Positions 1-8,464 of a stretch of DNA of 64,000 nucleotides are shown here, piece after piece; position 1 is the stretch's first letter, and each line of letters opens with the position of its first letter. Source of the stretch: Variovorax dokdonensis (GTDB lineage Bacteria > Pseudomonadota > Gammaproteobacteria > Burkholderiales > Burkholderiaceae_C). The stretch covers positions 310,001 through 374,000 of the forward strand of contig NZ_JASZYV010000001.1 in NCBI RefSeq assembly GCF_030316895.1, read 5' to 3'. The translations under genes and the position numbers were made by a program. Under the pieces are notes generated by a model. The model made no database searches and was not told where the DNA came from. It saw only the letters and a program-made list of their open reading frames with translations.

Positions 1-724
1 CGCAGACGTTGGGCACGGCCAGCACATCCATCAGCGCGAGCATTTCCACATGGTCGCCCGCCTTGGAGGTCTGGCGCTCGATGCGGCCGCGCGCACCTTC
101 GATCACCGTGTTCATGAACAGGTTGAACGAGTCGTGTACGTCGTCGGGCGTCAGGCCGTACTCTCGCTGCGCCTCGGACTGGATGTCATGGCAGTTGGTG
201 TGGCGCGCAAAACCGTAGGCCGACTCATACAGGTTGGCGCTGCAGCGCGGGAACATCACGTCGTTGCAGCGGACCGTGTCCGCAAGAAGGTAGAGCATGG
301 CGCGCTCGCGCGGCGGGGCAGACCACAGGAAGTCGCCCGGCCCAGGGTTGAATCCGTGCAGGGTGCGTGTGCGGCCCACGTGCATGAACTCCTTGTAGTC
401 GTGCAGGTTGAAGACGTTCAGGTCGGCGCATTGGCCGCCTTCGACCTGCTCGATGCGGAGCACCTGACCGGCCAGTACCTCGACCGCCTTGCCGGTGCCG
501 GGTTCGATGATGTGCGAGTACAGCACCTCGCGTTCGCTGGACAGGCCCTCAAGGTTTGGAGCAGCGGACGAGGCGGGGCGCGCGGAAGGCACGCCGTCCT
601 TCCATTCGCGCAGCGCCCGGCTGGCCAGGCTTTGCAGGTCGGTCGCATCGCCGGTGGCCATGCAGCGGTCCAGCAATTCCTTTTGCTGCTGGTTCAGGCG
701 CAGTCGCACCAGGGTCTGGCTCAT
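1..724 (-). CDS. DUF1989 (urea carboxylase-associated family) protein, partial
   Basis: The frame begins at the ATG at 724 and runs off base 1, so about 241 N-terminal and central residues are present and the C-terminus is missing. The segment HVGRTRTLHGFNPGPGDF and a later Cys-Asn-Asp and His-Thr-Asn-Cys-His-Asp pattern are typical of the DUF1989/YcgI family. That family often lies beside urea carboxylase or amine and purine nitrogen genes; its reaction is not firmly established. An AAAGGAA ribosome site sits just before the ATG. The gene diverges from the GntR regulator across a 269-bp gap. The product is a cytosolic protein without signal peptide or membrane helix. The family is clear; the substrate is not. 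Confidence 0.8.
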   Translation of the reverse strand, partial: MSQTLVRLRLNQQQKELLDRCMATGDATDLQSLASRALREWKDGVPSARPASSAAPNLEGLSSEREVLYSHIIEPGTGKAVEVLAGQVLRIEQVEGGQCADLNVFNLHDYKEFMHVGRTRTLHGFNPGPGDFLWSAPPRERAMLYLLADTVRCNDVMFPRCSANLYESAYGFARHTNCHDIQSEAQREYGLTPDDVHDSFNLFMNTVIEGARGRIERQTSKAGDHVEMLALMDVLAVPNVC

Positions 725-973
725 CGCATTCCTTTCATGTGTACGTCTTTTTCCGATCACGTATGCAAGATGTCTGCCACGCCAAAGGTCCCGCGGGATG
801 GACAAGGCAAGTGCGCAATTGGTGCAAAGCAAGGCTTGCCGCCTTGCGGTGGTGCGTGATGGCTCGAATTCCAGAACGTTCGCCGTGCAATTCGGTGCGC
901 CACCGCTCAAACCGGCAAATCAAGGGCTGGCGCGCTTTTCGCATACAGGCATTAGCAATCAGGAATACCTGAG

Positions 974-983
974 CTGTGTACAG
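974..983. promoter_or_regulatory. possible regulator operator near the GntR gene start
   Basis: CTGTGTACAG, containing the perfect palindrome TGTACA, lies 10 bp before the preferred ATG at 994 and overlaps an alternative GTG at 976. FCD-type GntR proteins commonly bind short palindromes near their own gene, so autoregulation is possible. A single short palindrome could be chance. Otherwise the 725-993 gap holds no gene I can support and no clear -35/-10 pair. Confidence 0.2.
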
Positions 984-993
984 AAAAGCTGCA

Positions 994-1746
994 ATGCCCA
1001 TCCAAATACCGGAACCCAGCAAGTCCGAAGCCGCCTACCTGGCCCTCAAGCACGCGGTGATCGAGCAGGCCCTCTCGCCCGGCACCAAGCTGCCCGAAGA
1101 CGTGTTGGCCACGCATCTGAAAGTGAGCCGCACGCTGGTGCGCGAAGCCCTGGCGCGGCTGATGTCCGAAGGCTTGGTGGCATCGAGTCGCAAGCGCACT
1201 GCCACGGTGGCCCAACCTTCGCGTGCCGAAGCGCAGAGCGTGTTCGAGGCACGCGCCTGCCTCGAACAGGAGGTGGTGCGCCGAGTGATGACGCGCTGGA
1301 CGCCAGCAATGGGCGCTGAACTGACCGGCCATGTGCGCACTGAGGAAGAAGCGGCGCGCATCCAGGCACCTCCGGTGTGCGCGCGCCTCGCGGGCGAGTT
1401 CCACATCCGCTTGGCGGCCATGTCGGGCAATCCGGTGATCGAACGCTACGTGTCCGAACTCGTGTCGCGCTGTTCGCTGATCCTGGCCATCTACGGCAAT
1501 CCGCACCATTCGCAGTGCGGCATCGATGAGCACAAGGCCTTGATCGACGCGTTCCGCCGCCAGGACGAGAAAGCCGCGCTGCGCCTCATGGCCTCGCACC
1601 TCGACAACGTGCAGGAGCGAGCGCTGATGCCAGAGCGCAAGCCCGTAGACGAAGACCTGGGCGGCATCCTGTCGCGCTATGTCTCGCCAGAGGGCGCCAC
1701 CACCTCCACCGGCCGGGCGCGCAAGGGCGCACGAAGCCGCGCCTGA
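994..1746 (+). CDS. GntR-family transcriptional regulator, FCD subfamily
   Basis: 250 residues from the ATG at 994; a GTG at 976 would add six. Residues of about 10-75 form the winged helix, with the recognition-helix stretch SRTLVREALARL followed by the wing region. The rest is the all-helical FCD effector domain, including the conserved EFHIRLAAMSGNP segment and later His residues (in DEHKAL and in ASHLDN) that usually ligate a metal in this family. FCD regulators normally sense small carboxylates or related metabolites. The gene is followed after 25 bp by a BMP-type solute receptor on the same strand and diverges from the DUF1989 gene, so it probably controls both. The effector cannot be told from sequence. 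Confidence 0.9.
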   Translation: MPIQIPEPSKSEAAYLALKHAVIEQALSPGTKLPEDVLATHLKVSRTLVREALARLMSEGLVASSRKRTATVAQPSRAEAQSVFEARACLEQEVVRRVMTRWTPAMGAELTGHVRTEEEAARIQAPPVCARLAGEFHIRLAAMSGNPVIERYVSELVSRCSLILAIYGNPHHSQCGIDEHKALIDAFRRQDEKAALRLMASHLDNVQERALMPERKPVDEDLGGILSRYVSPEGATTSTGRARKGARSRA

Positions 1747-1771
1747 GTTTTTTCAACGCAAAGGAAGACCG

Positions 1772-2911
1772 ATGACCCACACCCCTTCTTGGAATCGCCG
1801 CCGCTTTCTGGGCACGACGCTCGGCTCGGCCGCCGGCACATCGCTGGCCGGCGCCGCGGGGCTGTCCACATTGCTGGGGACATCCAGCGTGCAGGCCAAG
1901 ACCGATCTGACAGTCGGCATCATCTACGTCGGCCCGCGCGACGACTACGGCTGGAACCAGGCGCATGCCGTGGCCGCGCAGGCGCTGAAGGCGGTGCCAG
2001 GCGTGAAGGTGGTCGAGGAAGAAAACGTGCCCGAGACGGTGGCCGTGCGCAAGACCATGGAAGGGATGATCCAAAGTGATGGCGCGTCGCTGGTGTTCGG
2101 GACTTCCTTCGGCTACTTCGACCCGTTCATGGTCGACATGGCCAAGAAGTATCCGAAGGTGGAGTTCCGCCATCCCACGTCGCTGTGGTCGCCCGACAAG
2201 CATCCCATGAACCTGGGCGGCTACTTCTGCTACCTGGACCAGGCGCACTACGTGAACGGCATCGCTGCCGGCCTGTCGAGCAAGAGCGGCAAGATCGGCT
2301 ATGTGGCCGCCAAGCCGATTGCCATCGTGCTGCGCAACGTCAACTCTTTCACTGCAGGTGTACGTGCCGTCAATCCCAATGCCGTGGTGCAACTGGTGAT
2401 CACCGGCGAATGGTCGATGCCGGTACGCGAGGCCGAAGCCACCAACGCGCTGATAGCTGCCGGCAACGATGTGATCGCCTGCCATGTCGACAGCCCGAAG
2501 GTCGTGATCGAGACGGCCGAGAAGGCCGGCGTGAAGTCCTGCGGACACAACGCTTCGCAAGCCAAGCTGGCGCCCAAGGGCTTCATCACCGGCGCAGAGA
2601 ACAAGTGGGAGACGGTGTACAAATCCTTTGCCGCTGACTTGGCTGCCGGCAAGAAACTGCCCAACCGATTCTTCGGCGGCTACGACAAGGACATGGTGGC
2701 CAGCACCCCCTTCGGTGCCGGCGCCACCGAGCAGGCACGCAACGCCGCAACTGCTGCCATCGCCAGCCTGAAAGCCGGCAAGCCCATCTGGACCGGCCCA
2801 GTCAAGAGCAACACCGGCAAGGTGGTGCTCGAGAAGGGCGTCGACAACTACGACCCCGTCCTGGAAAAGATGGACTGGCTGATCGAGGGCGTGAACGGCT
2901 CGCTCGGCTGA
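1772..2911 (+). CDS. BMP-family ABC transporter substrate-binding protein (Tat-exported)
   Basis: 379 residues starting at the ATG at 1772, shortly after an AAGGAAGA ribosome site. The N-terminus carries a twin-arginine motif (NRRRFLGTTLG) and a hydrophobic stretch ending near VQA, so it is a predicted Tat-exported periplasmic protein. The mature part is a Bmp/Med domain (family of nucleoside receptors such as PnrA/TmpC), beginning TVGIIYVGPRDDYGWNQAH. These receptors feed an ABC importer, often for purine nucleosides or related nitrogen compounds. No permease or ATPase gene follows: the next gene is convergent. The partner genes must be elsewhere, or the receptor works with a distant transporter. 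It is likely controlled by the GntR protein just upstream. Confidence 0.9.
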   Translation: MTHTPSWNRRRFLGTTLGSAAGTSLAGAAGLSTLLGTSSVQAKTDLTVGIIYVGPRDDYGWNQAHAVAAQALKAVPGVKVVEEENVPETVAVRKTMEGMIQSDGASLVFGTSFGYFDPFMVDMAKKYPKVEFRHPTSLWSPDKHPMNLGGYFCYLDQAHYVNGIAAGLSSKSGKIGYVAAKPIAIVLRNVNSFTAGVRAVNPNAVVQLVITGEWSMPVREAEATNALIAAGNDVIACHVDSPKVVIETAEKAGVKSCGHNASQAKLAPKGFITGAENKWETVYKSFAADLAAGKKLPNRFFGGYDKDMVASTPFGAGATEQARNAATAAIASLKAGKPIWTGPVKSNTGKVVLEKGVDNYDPVLEKMDWLIEGVNGSLG

Positions 2912-2924
2912 GGCGCGTGGTGCG

Positions 2925-4142
2925 CTAGATGCGCACCCGCTCCGGCCGCACGCCGATGCCCACCAGCCTCGCCGGCAGCCGCCGCAGCAGCGGAAAGCGC
3001 TGCAGCAGCCGCGCAACGGCGGGCGGGTGTTCCGGGGCTTCCTCCCGCGCCAGCGTGGGGGCGAGCACGGTGTTCTGGATCGCGATCTGGACCCGCTGCG
3101 TCACGCGTGCGGGCCAGCGGCGGCGCTTTTGCACCATTTCGAGGTCTTCGGGTGTCAACCGTCCTTCGCGCAGCGGCGCGGCCAGCAGATTCGCTGCCGC
3201 CACCGCATCCTGGATGGCCAGGTTGATGCCGACACCGCCTACCGGCGACATGGCGTGCGCCGCATCGCCAATGCACAGGAAGCCCGGACGCGACCACTGC
3301 GCCAGGTCGCTGATCTGCACGCTCAGCAGCTTGACGTCGTCCCAGCCCGTCAGCGTATCGAGGTCCGGTGCCAGGAATGGCGCGATGGCGGCGATGCGTC
3401 GCCGAAAGTGCACCAGCCCCTGAGCATGCACTTCGGCCAGCGAGCCCTTGGGGATGACGAAGGCGCACTGCCAGTAGTTCTGGCGGCTCAGCATGACCAG
3501 CATGGCGCCCGGGCGCAGGATGCCGCCGGTACGGTAAGGATGGCGCTCGGGATCGCGCGGCAGGCGAAACCAAAGCACGTCGATCGGCGCGCCAATGTCC
3601 TGCGACTGCAGGCCCGCGCTTTCGCGCAGCGTGGTGTGCCGGCCGTCCGCGGCCACCACCAGGTCCGCCGTGATCCGCAACGGGCTTTCGGGCCCCAATG
3701 CATCTACGCCCACAACAACGCCGTCCTGCTCGATCAGCCGCTCGGCTTTGGTCTCCATCAGCAGCTTGAAGTTGGGCAGTGCGCGCGCCTCGTCCGCGAT
3801 GAAATCCAGAAAGTCCCATTGCGGCACCAGGACCAGAAAGGGCCGCGGGGCGGGCAGGTGGCGAAAGTCCGCCACGGTGATGACTTCGCCGTAGACGTCC
3901 GCCGTGAGCTCCTCGATCTCGTCGTGCGGCAGCGCCAGGAATTTGTCCAGCAGCCCGAGGTCGTCCAGCACCGTGAGCGTGGAAGGGTGGATGGTGTCGC
4001 CGCGAAAATCGCGCAGGAAGTCGGCATGCTTTTCGAGCACCACCACATCCACACCGGCGCGCGCGAGCAGATAGCCCAGCATCAGGCCCGCCGGGCCGCC
4101 GCCGGCAATGCAGCATTGGTGATGGTGCTTGGGCCCGTTCAT
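2925..4142 (-). CDS. FAD-dependent monooxygenase (UbiH/PHBH-like)
   Basis: 405 residues from the ATG at 4142. It has the three fingerprints of the class A flavoprotein monooxygenases: the N-terminal dinucleotide motif CCIAGGGPAGLMLGYLLARAG (key residues GGGPAG), the central DG motif in ADLVVAADGRHTTLRES, and the GD motif in FLCIGDAAHAMSPVGGVG. It is expected to hydroxylate an aromatic or similar substrate using NAD(P)H and O2. The C-terminus is a short helical tail. It is convergent with the BMP gene (13-bp gap) and is the last gene on its strand after tamB. The true substrate is unknown; FAD-dependent oxidoreductase is the safe name. Confidence 0.85.
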   Translation of the reverse strand: MNGPKHHHQCCIAGGGPAGLMLGYLLARAGVDVVVLEKHADFLRDFRGDTIHPSTLTVLDDLGLLDKFLALPHDEIEELTADVYGEVITVADFRHLPAPRPFLVLVPQWDFLDFIADEARALPNFKLLMETKAERLIEQDGVVVGVDALGPESPLRITADLVVAADGRHTTLRESAGLQSQDIGAPIDVLWFRLPRDPERHPYRTGGILRPGAMLVMLSRQNYWQCAFVIPKGSLAEVHAQGLVHFRRRIAAIAPFLAPDLDTLTGWDDVKLLSVQISDLAQWSRPGFLCIGDAAHAMSPVGGVGINLAIQDAVAAANLLAAPLREGRLTPEDLEMVQKRRRWPARVTQRVQIAIQNTVLAPTLAREEAPEHPPAVARLLQRFPLLRRLPARLVGIGVRPERVRI

Positions 4143-4257
4143 CGTCGGGATGGGGCAGGTTGGGCGATGGAATGGATCATCACGCTGGGCGGCGATCGTC
4201 GGGCCTGGATCGCCGGTTGTCAAAGTCTTCGAGACTGAGCGAGTCTGGGCGCGGATG

Positions 4258-4277
4258 GCGTCGGCGCCTGCCGACGC
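4258..4277. repeat. short perfect hairpin between tamB and the FAD monooxygenase
   Basis: An 8-bp stem (GCGTCGGC / GCCGACGC) with a 4-nt loop, followed within a few bases by TGTAGGAGCG and a second small GC inverted repeat (CCGGC..GCCGG) up to about 4308. There is no T-tract for an intrinsic terminator on either strand. It could be a REP-like intergenic element or a transcript-stabilising hairpin after tamB. I see no second copy in this window. Confidence 0.4.
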
Positions 4278-4315
4278 GCTCTGTAGGAGCGCAGCCGGCA
4301 TCGCCGGTCTGTCGC

Positions 4316-7300
4316 TCAGTCGTACTTGATCGTGTAGATCAGGTCCGCGCCGTATTCCTCGCCGGCCTGGCCGCGCAGCGTCAGGCGCTGGGTGAGGTCG
4401 TAGAACAGGTACAGCGTGCCCATCGTGCCGGCGAGGCTGCGTTCGTAGGTGACGTAGAAGTCCTGGCTCAGTCGCTTGCCCAGGGTGACGGACGACTCTT
4501 GCAGGTCGCCCTCGTCGCCGGGGCCCTTGAAGCCGATCTCGTCGAGCCCGAAGCGCTGCGCGATGCTGCCTTGGCTGGGGTCGGCGCCGAGCGTACCCAG
4601 CAGGGCCAGCGCCGCCTGCTGCATCAGCACGGCTTCGCCACCGTTGGAGGCCGAGGCTCGTCCCAGCATGATCCACGACAGGGTTTCCGCGTCCGACAGC
4701 GGCGGCTCCGAATACAGGTTGACCCGTGGCGCCAGCGCGGTGCCGCTGATGCGCACACCAGCGCGCTGATCGATGTTGGGCCGGATGGCGATGATGTCCA
4801 ACTGCGGGTTGTCCACCTGGCCGTTGAAACGCGCGATGCCGGTCTCGACGTCCAGTTGCTGCCCGTAGGCGCGATAGGCGCCGTTGACCGTGCGCACTTC
4901 GCCGGTCACTCGCGGCGGCCCGCTGGTGCTGTTGGCGCGGATGTCGAGCTGGCCCTCAAGGCGCGTCGTGATGCCGTGCCCTTGCACCGCGAAGTCGCGA
5001 CCCAGGTCCAGGGTGATGAGGATGTCGGGCGGCTGCGCGGTGCGAGCCTGCTGTATGGCCGCCTTTTCTTCCTGCTTCACGGCCTCCTTGGCCTTGCGCG
5101 CCGCTTCTTCCTGCTCGGCCTTGGCGCGGGCGGCGGAATGGATCTTCACGTCGCTGCCCAGGTTGGGCGCGGTGGAGGCGGGCAGGATGATCACGCCGCG
5201 GTCGGTGGTGAGCTTGCTGCGCAGGGTGAGCTTGCCCCGTTCCAGACCAGCCTGAAGGTCGCCCGAGAGCGTGACTTGCCGGTCGGCGCGCACGAGCACA
5301 CGCAGGCGCTTGACCTCGCCACGGATGTCCATGCGGATGCCGCTGCCGCCCGTGTTGTCCTGCCCCGCGCCCTGGCCCCACGCGGCGCTGCCTGAAAGCA
5401 TGAGGCTGCCGCCGTCGGCAACGGCTTGCTCGCTCTTGGTGCTCAGGTTGCCGCTGCGGCCGGGAATGCGCACGGTGCTGCCCGGGCCGCCTTGCAGGCT
5501 GAATTCCTGCAGCACCAGGCGCTGGCCTTCCAGCGTGGCGCGCAGCTTGCCGTTGCGCAGGTCGATGCCCTCCACGGCCGCGCGCAGTGCGAGGTCGTCG
5601 GCGGACAGCGTGCCGTTCCAGCGCGGCTCGTCGCGGCGGCCGGACAGCGTCATCTGCGCGTTCAGCGTGCCGCCCACCCGCCACCCCGGCGGCGCCAGGA
5701 TGGACCAGACGCCCAGCTTGGGCATGCGTGCCTCGACCTTGCCGTCGATCGGTGCGTCGGCCGGCCAGAGCCAACCGTCGGACCCGCGCGCGAGGCGGGT
5801 GGATGCCTGCGCGCGCACGACGCCCGCGCGTTCGCTGTCCCAGACGAGGTCAGCGTTGAGGTCCGCGCCTTGCGCTTCAACGGTCAGCTGAGCCTGCTTC
5901 AGCCCGGCCGGCGTGCCGGGACTGTCCTTGCCGCTGGCCGAGGCGTCGGTCGTGATCTGCGAAGGCAGGCCGGTGCCGGTACTGCGGATCTGCCGCACCA
6001 TCGCCGCCTCGCCGGCCTGCACCTGGATGTCGCCGCTGGTGCGCCGGACCTGCAGCTTGCCGCGCAATTGATCGCCCGCATCGATGTCCCAGCTCCCCTC
6101 GAACACCACATCGCCGCTGATGCCCATCTCTTCGAGCGTGCCGGAGCCGAAGGCGCGAGCCCATCCCAACGGCAGGCCGGCAAGGCGGCCGGTCGACTGC
6201 AGCCGGACTGCGCGCCGATCGGGCGGACCGCTGCGCGAGAAGCGTGTCGCGCCCCAGGAAATCTGAACGGTACCCGGCAAGGGCCCGGTGATGCGTGCGG
6301 CCGAGCCCTGACCCTCGTACTGCAATGCATCGCCCTGCACGCGAACGGTGCCCGCCACGGGCTGCTCGAGCCGCACGAGCCAGGGGAGTGCCCGCAGCCG
6401 GACATCGGGCCGCAACTGCGCATCGAGCGATGCGAGCGCCACGCGCCATTGGTTGACGCCCTGAAGGCCGCCGCTGCCCTTGAGCGCCAGGGACGCATGG
6501 CGAGCACCCGCGGCCACGTCGCCCGACAGCGCGAACTGCGCGTTCGCCAGGCTGCCGTCGACTTCGGCGCGCAAACCGCTCACTTGCCAGGCGCTGGCCT
6601 CCGGCGGCGCGCTGCCGCGCGTGCCGAGCTTGGGTGCTTCCAGCGTGGCGCGCAGTGTGGGCTCGGGGCTTCCCGCCGGCGCGGGCTTTTGGGGTTCCGA
6701 GAGGCGCTGCTGAAGGGTTTGCCAGCCGCCCGTCCATTTCGCATCGAGCCGAGCGGTGCCTTGCATCGACTGGCCGCCGAAGGCTTCGTCCAGGCCCGGC
6801 AGCGATTCGACCCAGCGCTGCAGCGCGGCCATGTCGGCCAATTGCGCCTGCAGTTCGCCTTGCCCCTTGGTGGGCGCCATGTCCGCCTTCAGCTTGGCTT
6901 CCAGGCCAGGCAGCCGAAGCGCCACTTGACCCTGGCCCGACTGGCTGGCCGGCCGGGCCTTGCCCTGGCCGTCCAGTTGAACGCCGCCCGCGGCCTCGGC
7001 GCGCAGGCTTTGCAGGATGAGCTGCTCGTCCTGCCATTGGCCCTTCGCGACCAGGCTGCGCAGCCGCAGGCCGCCCAGCGGGTCGCCCTTTGCGGCCTTG
7101 GCGCCCACGCCGCCCTGCGCCTGCAGGTCGGCCGAGAAGTCGATGCGTCCGCCATCCTGCTGGTTGGCCTGCACCTTGCCGTCCAGTGGCGCGCCGGCCA
7201 GTCTCGTATGCAGATCGCCCAGCGACAGCTTGCGCACGATCACCTGCGCTTGCCAGGGTTCGGGCGCCGGTCGCCAATTGCCCGTGGCTTCCACGCTGCC

Positions 7301-8458
7301 GGCGCCGCGCCGGAACACCGCACGTGGAAGCTTCCATTGATGGCCGTCGTAGCTGGCCTCGCCTTGCAATTGATCGAGCGGCAGGCGGCCTTCGTCCCAA
7401 GGCCCGGCGTTGGCATTGCGCAGGTCGACGCTGCCGCGCCAGGCCTGTGGGCCGGCTGCTGCATCGGGGCCCAGGTGGACTTCGCCGGTCAGCAATGTGG
7501 CGGGCGCCTGCGGCCACAGGCGCGCCAGGTCCAGTTGGTGAAGCGTGGCATCGGCCTTGACGATCGGCTGTGGCTGCCAGGGGGCCACTTCGGCTTGAAG
7601 GTTGGCGCGCATGGGTTCGCCTTCGGCCTGCTCGGTCGGTGCGACTTCTGCCTCGACCTGCAGCCGCGCATCCGGCCCCGACAGGTTGCCCTTGGCGCTC
7701 GCCTTGGCGGAAACCTCGATGCGGCGCTGCGCGTCCAGCGGCGCGCTGACCCGGCCCAGCAGGCGCAGGTCGAGCGCCATCGGTGCGGCGCCTTGCAGAT
7801 TCAGCTCGGCGCTGTAGTGACCGTCCGCGATGTCCACGCCGTCGACCTTCAGACGGTGTTCGCCGGATCCGTAGCGGTACTCGCCGGACAGCGCGAGGGC
7901 CACCAGCTCGGGCGGTCCTGCCCAGCGCAGGGCGTCGACCTTGAACGGCAATTCGATGTCGATCGGCAGGGCCAATTGCGTGAGCGGCTCGATCGGCTTG
8001 TCGTCCTCGGGCTTGGGCCCGAGCGGTTCGATGTCGACGCGCGCGATGTGGATTTCGCCCAGCTTCAGCTTGCGGTGCAGCAGCGCCGGCAGGCTCCAGC
8101 CGAGCGTGGCGTCCTGGACCTCGACCGCCAGCGTCGGGCTCTGCCAGCGCAATCGGCCGATGTGGCCGCCCTTGCGCAACGAACCGGTCACGTCGTTCGA
8201 CTCGAGCGTCATGCCTTCGGGCATGTAGCGCGCCGCCTGCGCGAGTGCATAGGCCAGTGACTGCCCCGTGCCCGTCCAGACCCAAATGCCGCCCACCAGG
8301 CCGATCAAGAGCAGCAAGATGCCGCAGATGCCCCAGGCCGCCCGACTGGCCCAGCGCGCGCCACGCATGGCGCGGCCGGGCGCATTGCCGGCGGCGGCAG
8401 CCGGCACCGGCGGCGTCTCGGTCGCTCGGTCGTTGTCGGGCGTTTGCGGGTCGGTCAT
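4316..8458 (-). CDS. tamB: TamB-family translocation and assembly module subunit
   Basis: 1380 residues, the usual size for TamB. After a soluble head with MTDPQTPDNDRATETPPVP there is one inner-membrane anchor (about residues 38-60, ICGILLLLIGLVGGIWVW). A very long periplasmic stretch of beta-rich repeats follows, and the conserved C-terminal DUF490/TamB domain ends in LTLRGQAGEEYGADLIYTIK. TamB-type proteins span the periplasm as a hydrophobic groove, and work with TamA in outer-membrane protein assembly and in phospholipid transport. Its start lies 6 bp after the tamA stop, so the two form one operon with tamA first. A Lys/Glu/Ala-rich stretch near residues 1090-1130 looks like a coiled linker. 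Confidence 0.95.
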   Translation of the reverse strand: MTDPQTPDNDRATETPPVPAAAAGNAPGRAMRGARWASRAAWGICGILLLLIGLVGGIWVWTGTGQSLAYALAQAARYMPEGMTLESNDVTGSLRKGGHIGRLRWQSPTLAVEVQDATLGWSLPALLHRKLKLGEIHIARVDIEPLGPKPEDDKPIEPLTQLALPIDIELPFKVDALRWAGPPELVALALSGEYRYGSGEHRLKVDGVDIADGHYSAELNLQGAAPMALDLRLLGRVSAPLDAQRRIEVSAKASAKGNLSGPDARLQVEAEVAPTEQAEGEPMRANLQAEVAPWQPQPIVKADATLHQLDLARLWPQAPATLLTGEVHLGPDAAAGPQAWRGSVDLRNANAGPWDEGRLPLDQLQGEASYDGHQWKLPRAVFRRGAGSVEATGNWRPAPEPWQAQVIVRKLSLGDLHTRLAGAPLDGKVQANQQDGGRIDFSADLQAQGGVGAKAAKGDPLGGLRLRSLVAKGQWQDEQLILQSLRAEAAGGVQLDGQGKARPASQSGQGQVALRLPGLEAKLKADMAPTKGQGELQAQLADMAALQRWVESLPGLDEAFGGQSMQGTARLDAKWTGGWQTLQQRLSEPQKPAPAGSPEPTLRATLEAPKLGTRGSAPPEASAWQVSGLRAEVDGSLANAQFALSGDVAAGARHASLALKGSGGLQGVNQWRVALASLDAQLRPDVRLRALPWLVRLEQPVAGTVRVQGDALQYEGQGSAARITGPLPGTVQISWGATRFSRSGPPDRRAVRLQSTGRLAGLPLGWARAFGSGTLEEMGISGDVVFEGSWDIDAGDQLRGKLQVRRTSGDIQVQAGEAAMVRQIRSTGTGLPSQITTDASASGKDSPGTPAGLKQAQLTVEAQGADLNADLVWDSERAGVVRAQASTRLARGSDGWLWPADAPIDGKVEARMPKLGVWSILAPPGWRVGGTLNAQMTLSGRRDEPRWNGTLSADDLALRAAVEGIDLRNGKLRATLEGQRLVLQEFSLQGGPGSTVRIPGRSGNLSTKSEQAVADGGSLMLSGSAAWGQGAGQDNTGGSGIRMDIRGEVKRLRVLVRADRQVTLSGDLQAGLERGKLTLRSKLTTDRGVIILPASTAPNLGSDVKIHSAARAKAEQEEAARKAKEAVKQEEKAAIQQARTAQPPDILITLDLGRDFAVQGHGITTRLEGQLDIRANSTSGPPRVTGEVRTVNGAYRAYGQQLDVETGIARFNGQVDNPQLDIIAIRPNIDQRAGVRISGTALAPRVNLYSEPPLSDAETLSWIMLGRASASNGGEAVLMQQAALALLGTLGADPSQGSIAQRFGLDEIGFKGPGDEGDLQESSVTLGKRLSQDFYVTYERSLAGTMGTLYLFYDLTQRLTLRGQAGEEYGADLIYTIKYD

Positions 8459-8464
8459 CGGGGT

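Noticed and set aside
735-1022. A 95-codon minus-strand frame in the gap before the GntR gene
   Set aside because: It overlaps the GntR start and the divergent promoter region. The first 25 residues are hydrophobic, but the rest is Arg/His-rich and unlike any exported protein; no ribosome site.
5426-8260. A 944-codon open frame opposite tamB
   Set aside because: High GC in third positions leaves the antisense frame free of stops. The composition (Ala/Arg/Gln-rich) and absence of any family pattern mark it as a shadow; tamB is certain on the other strand.
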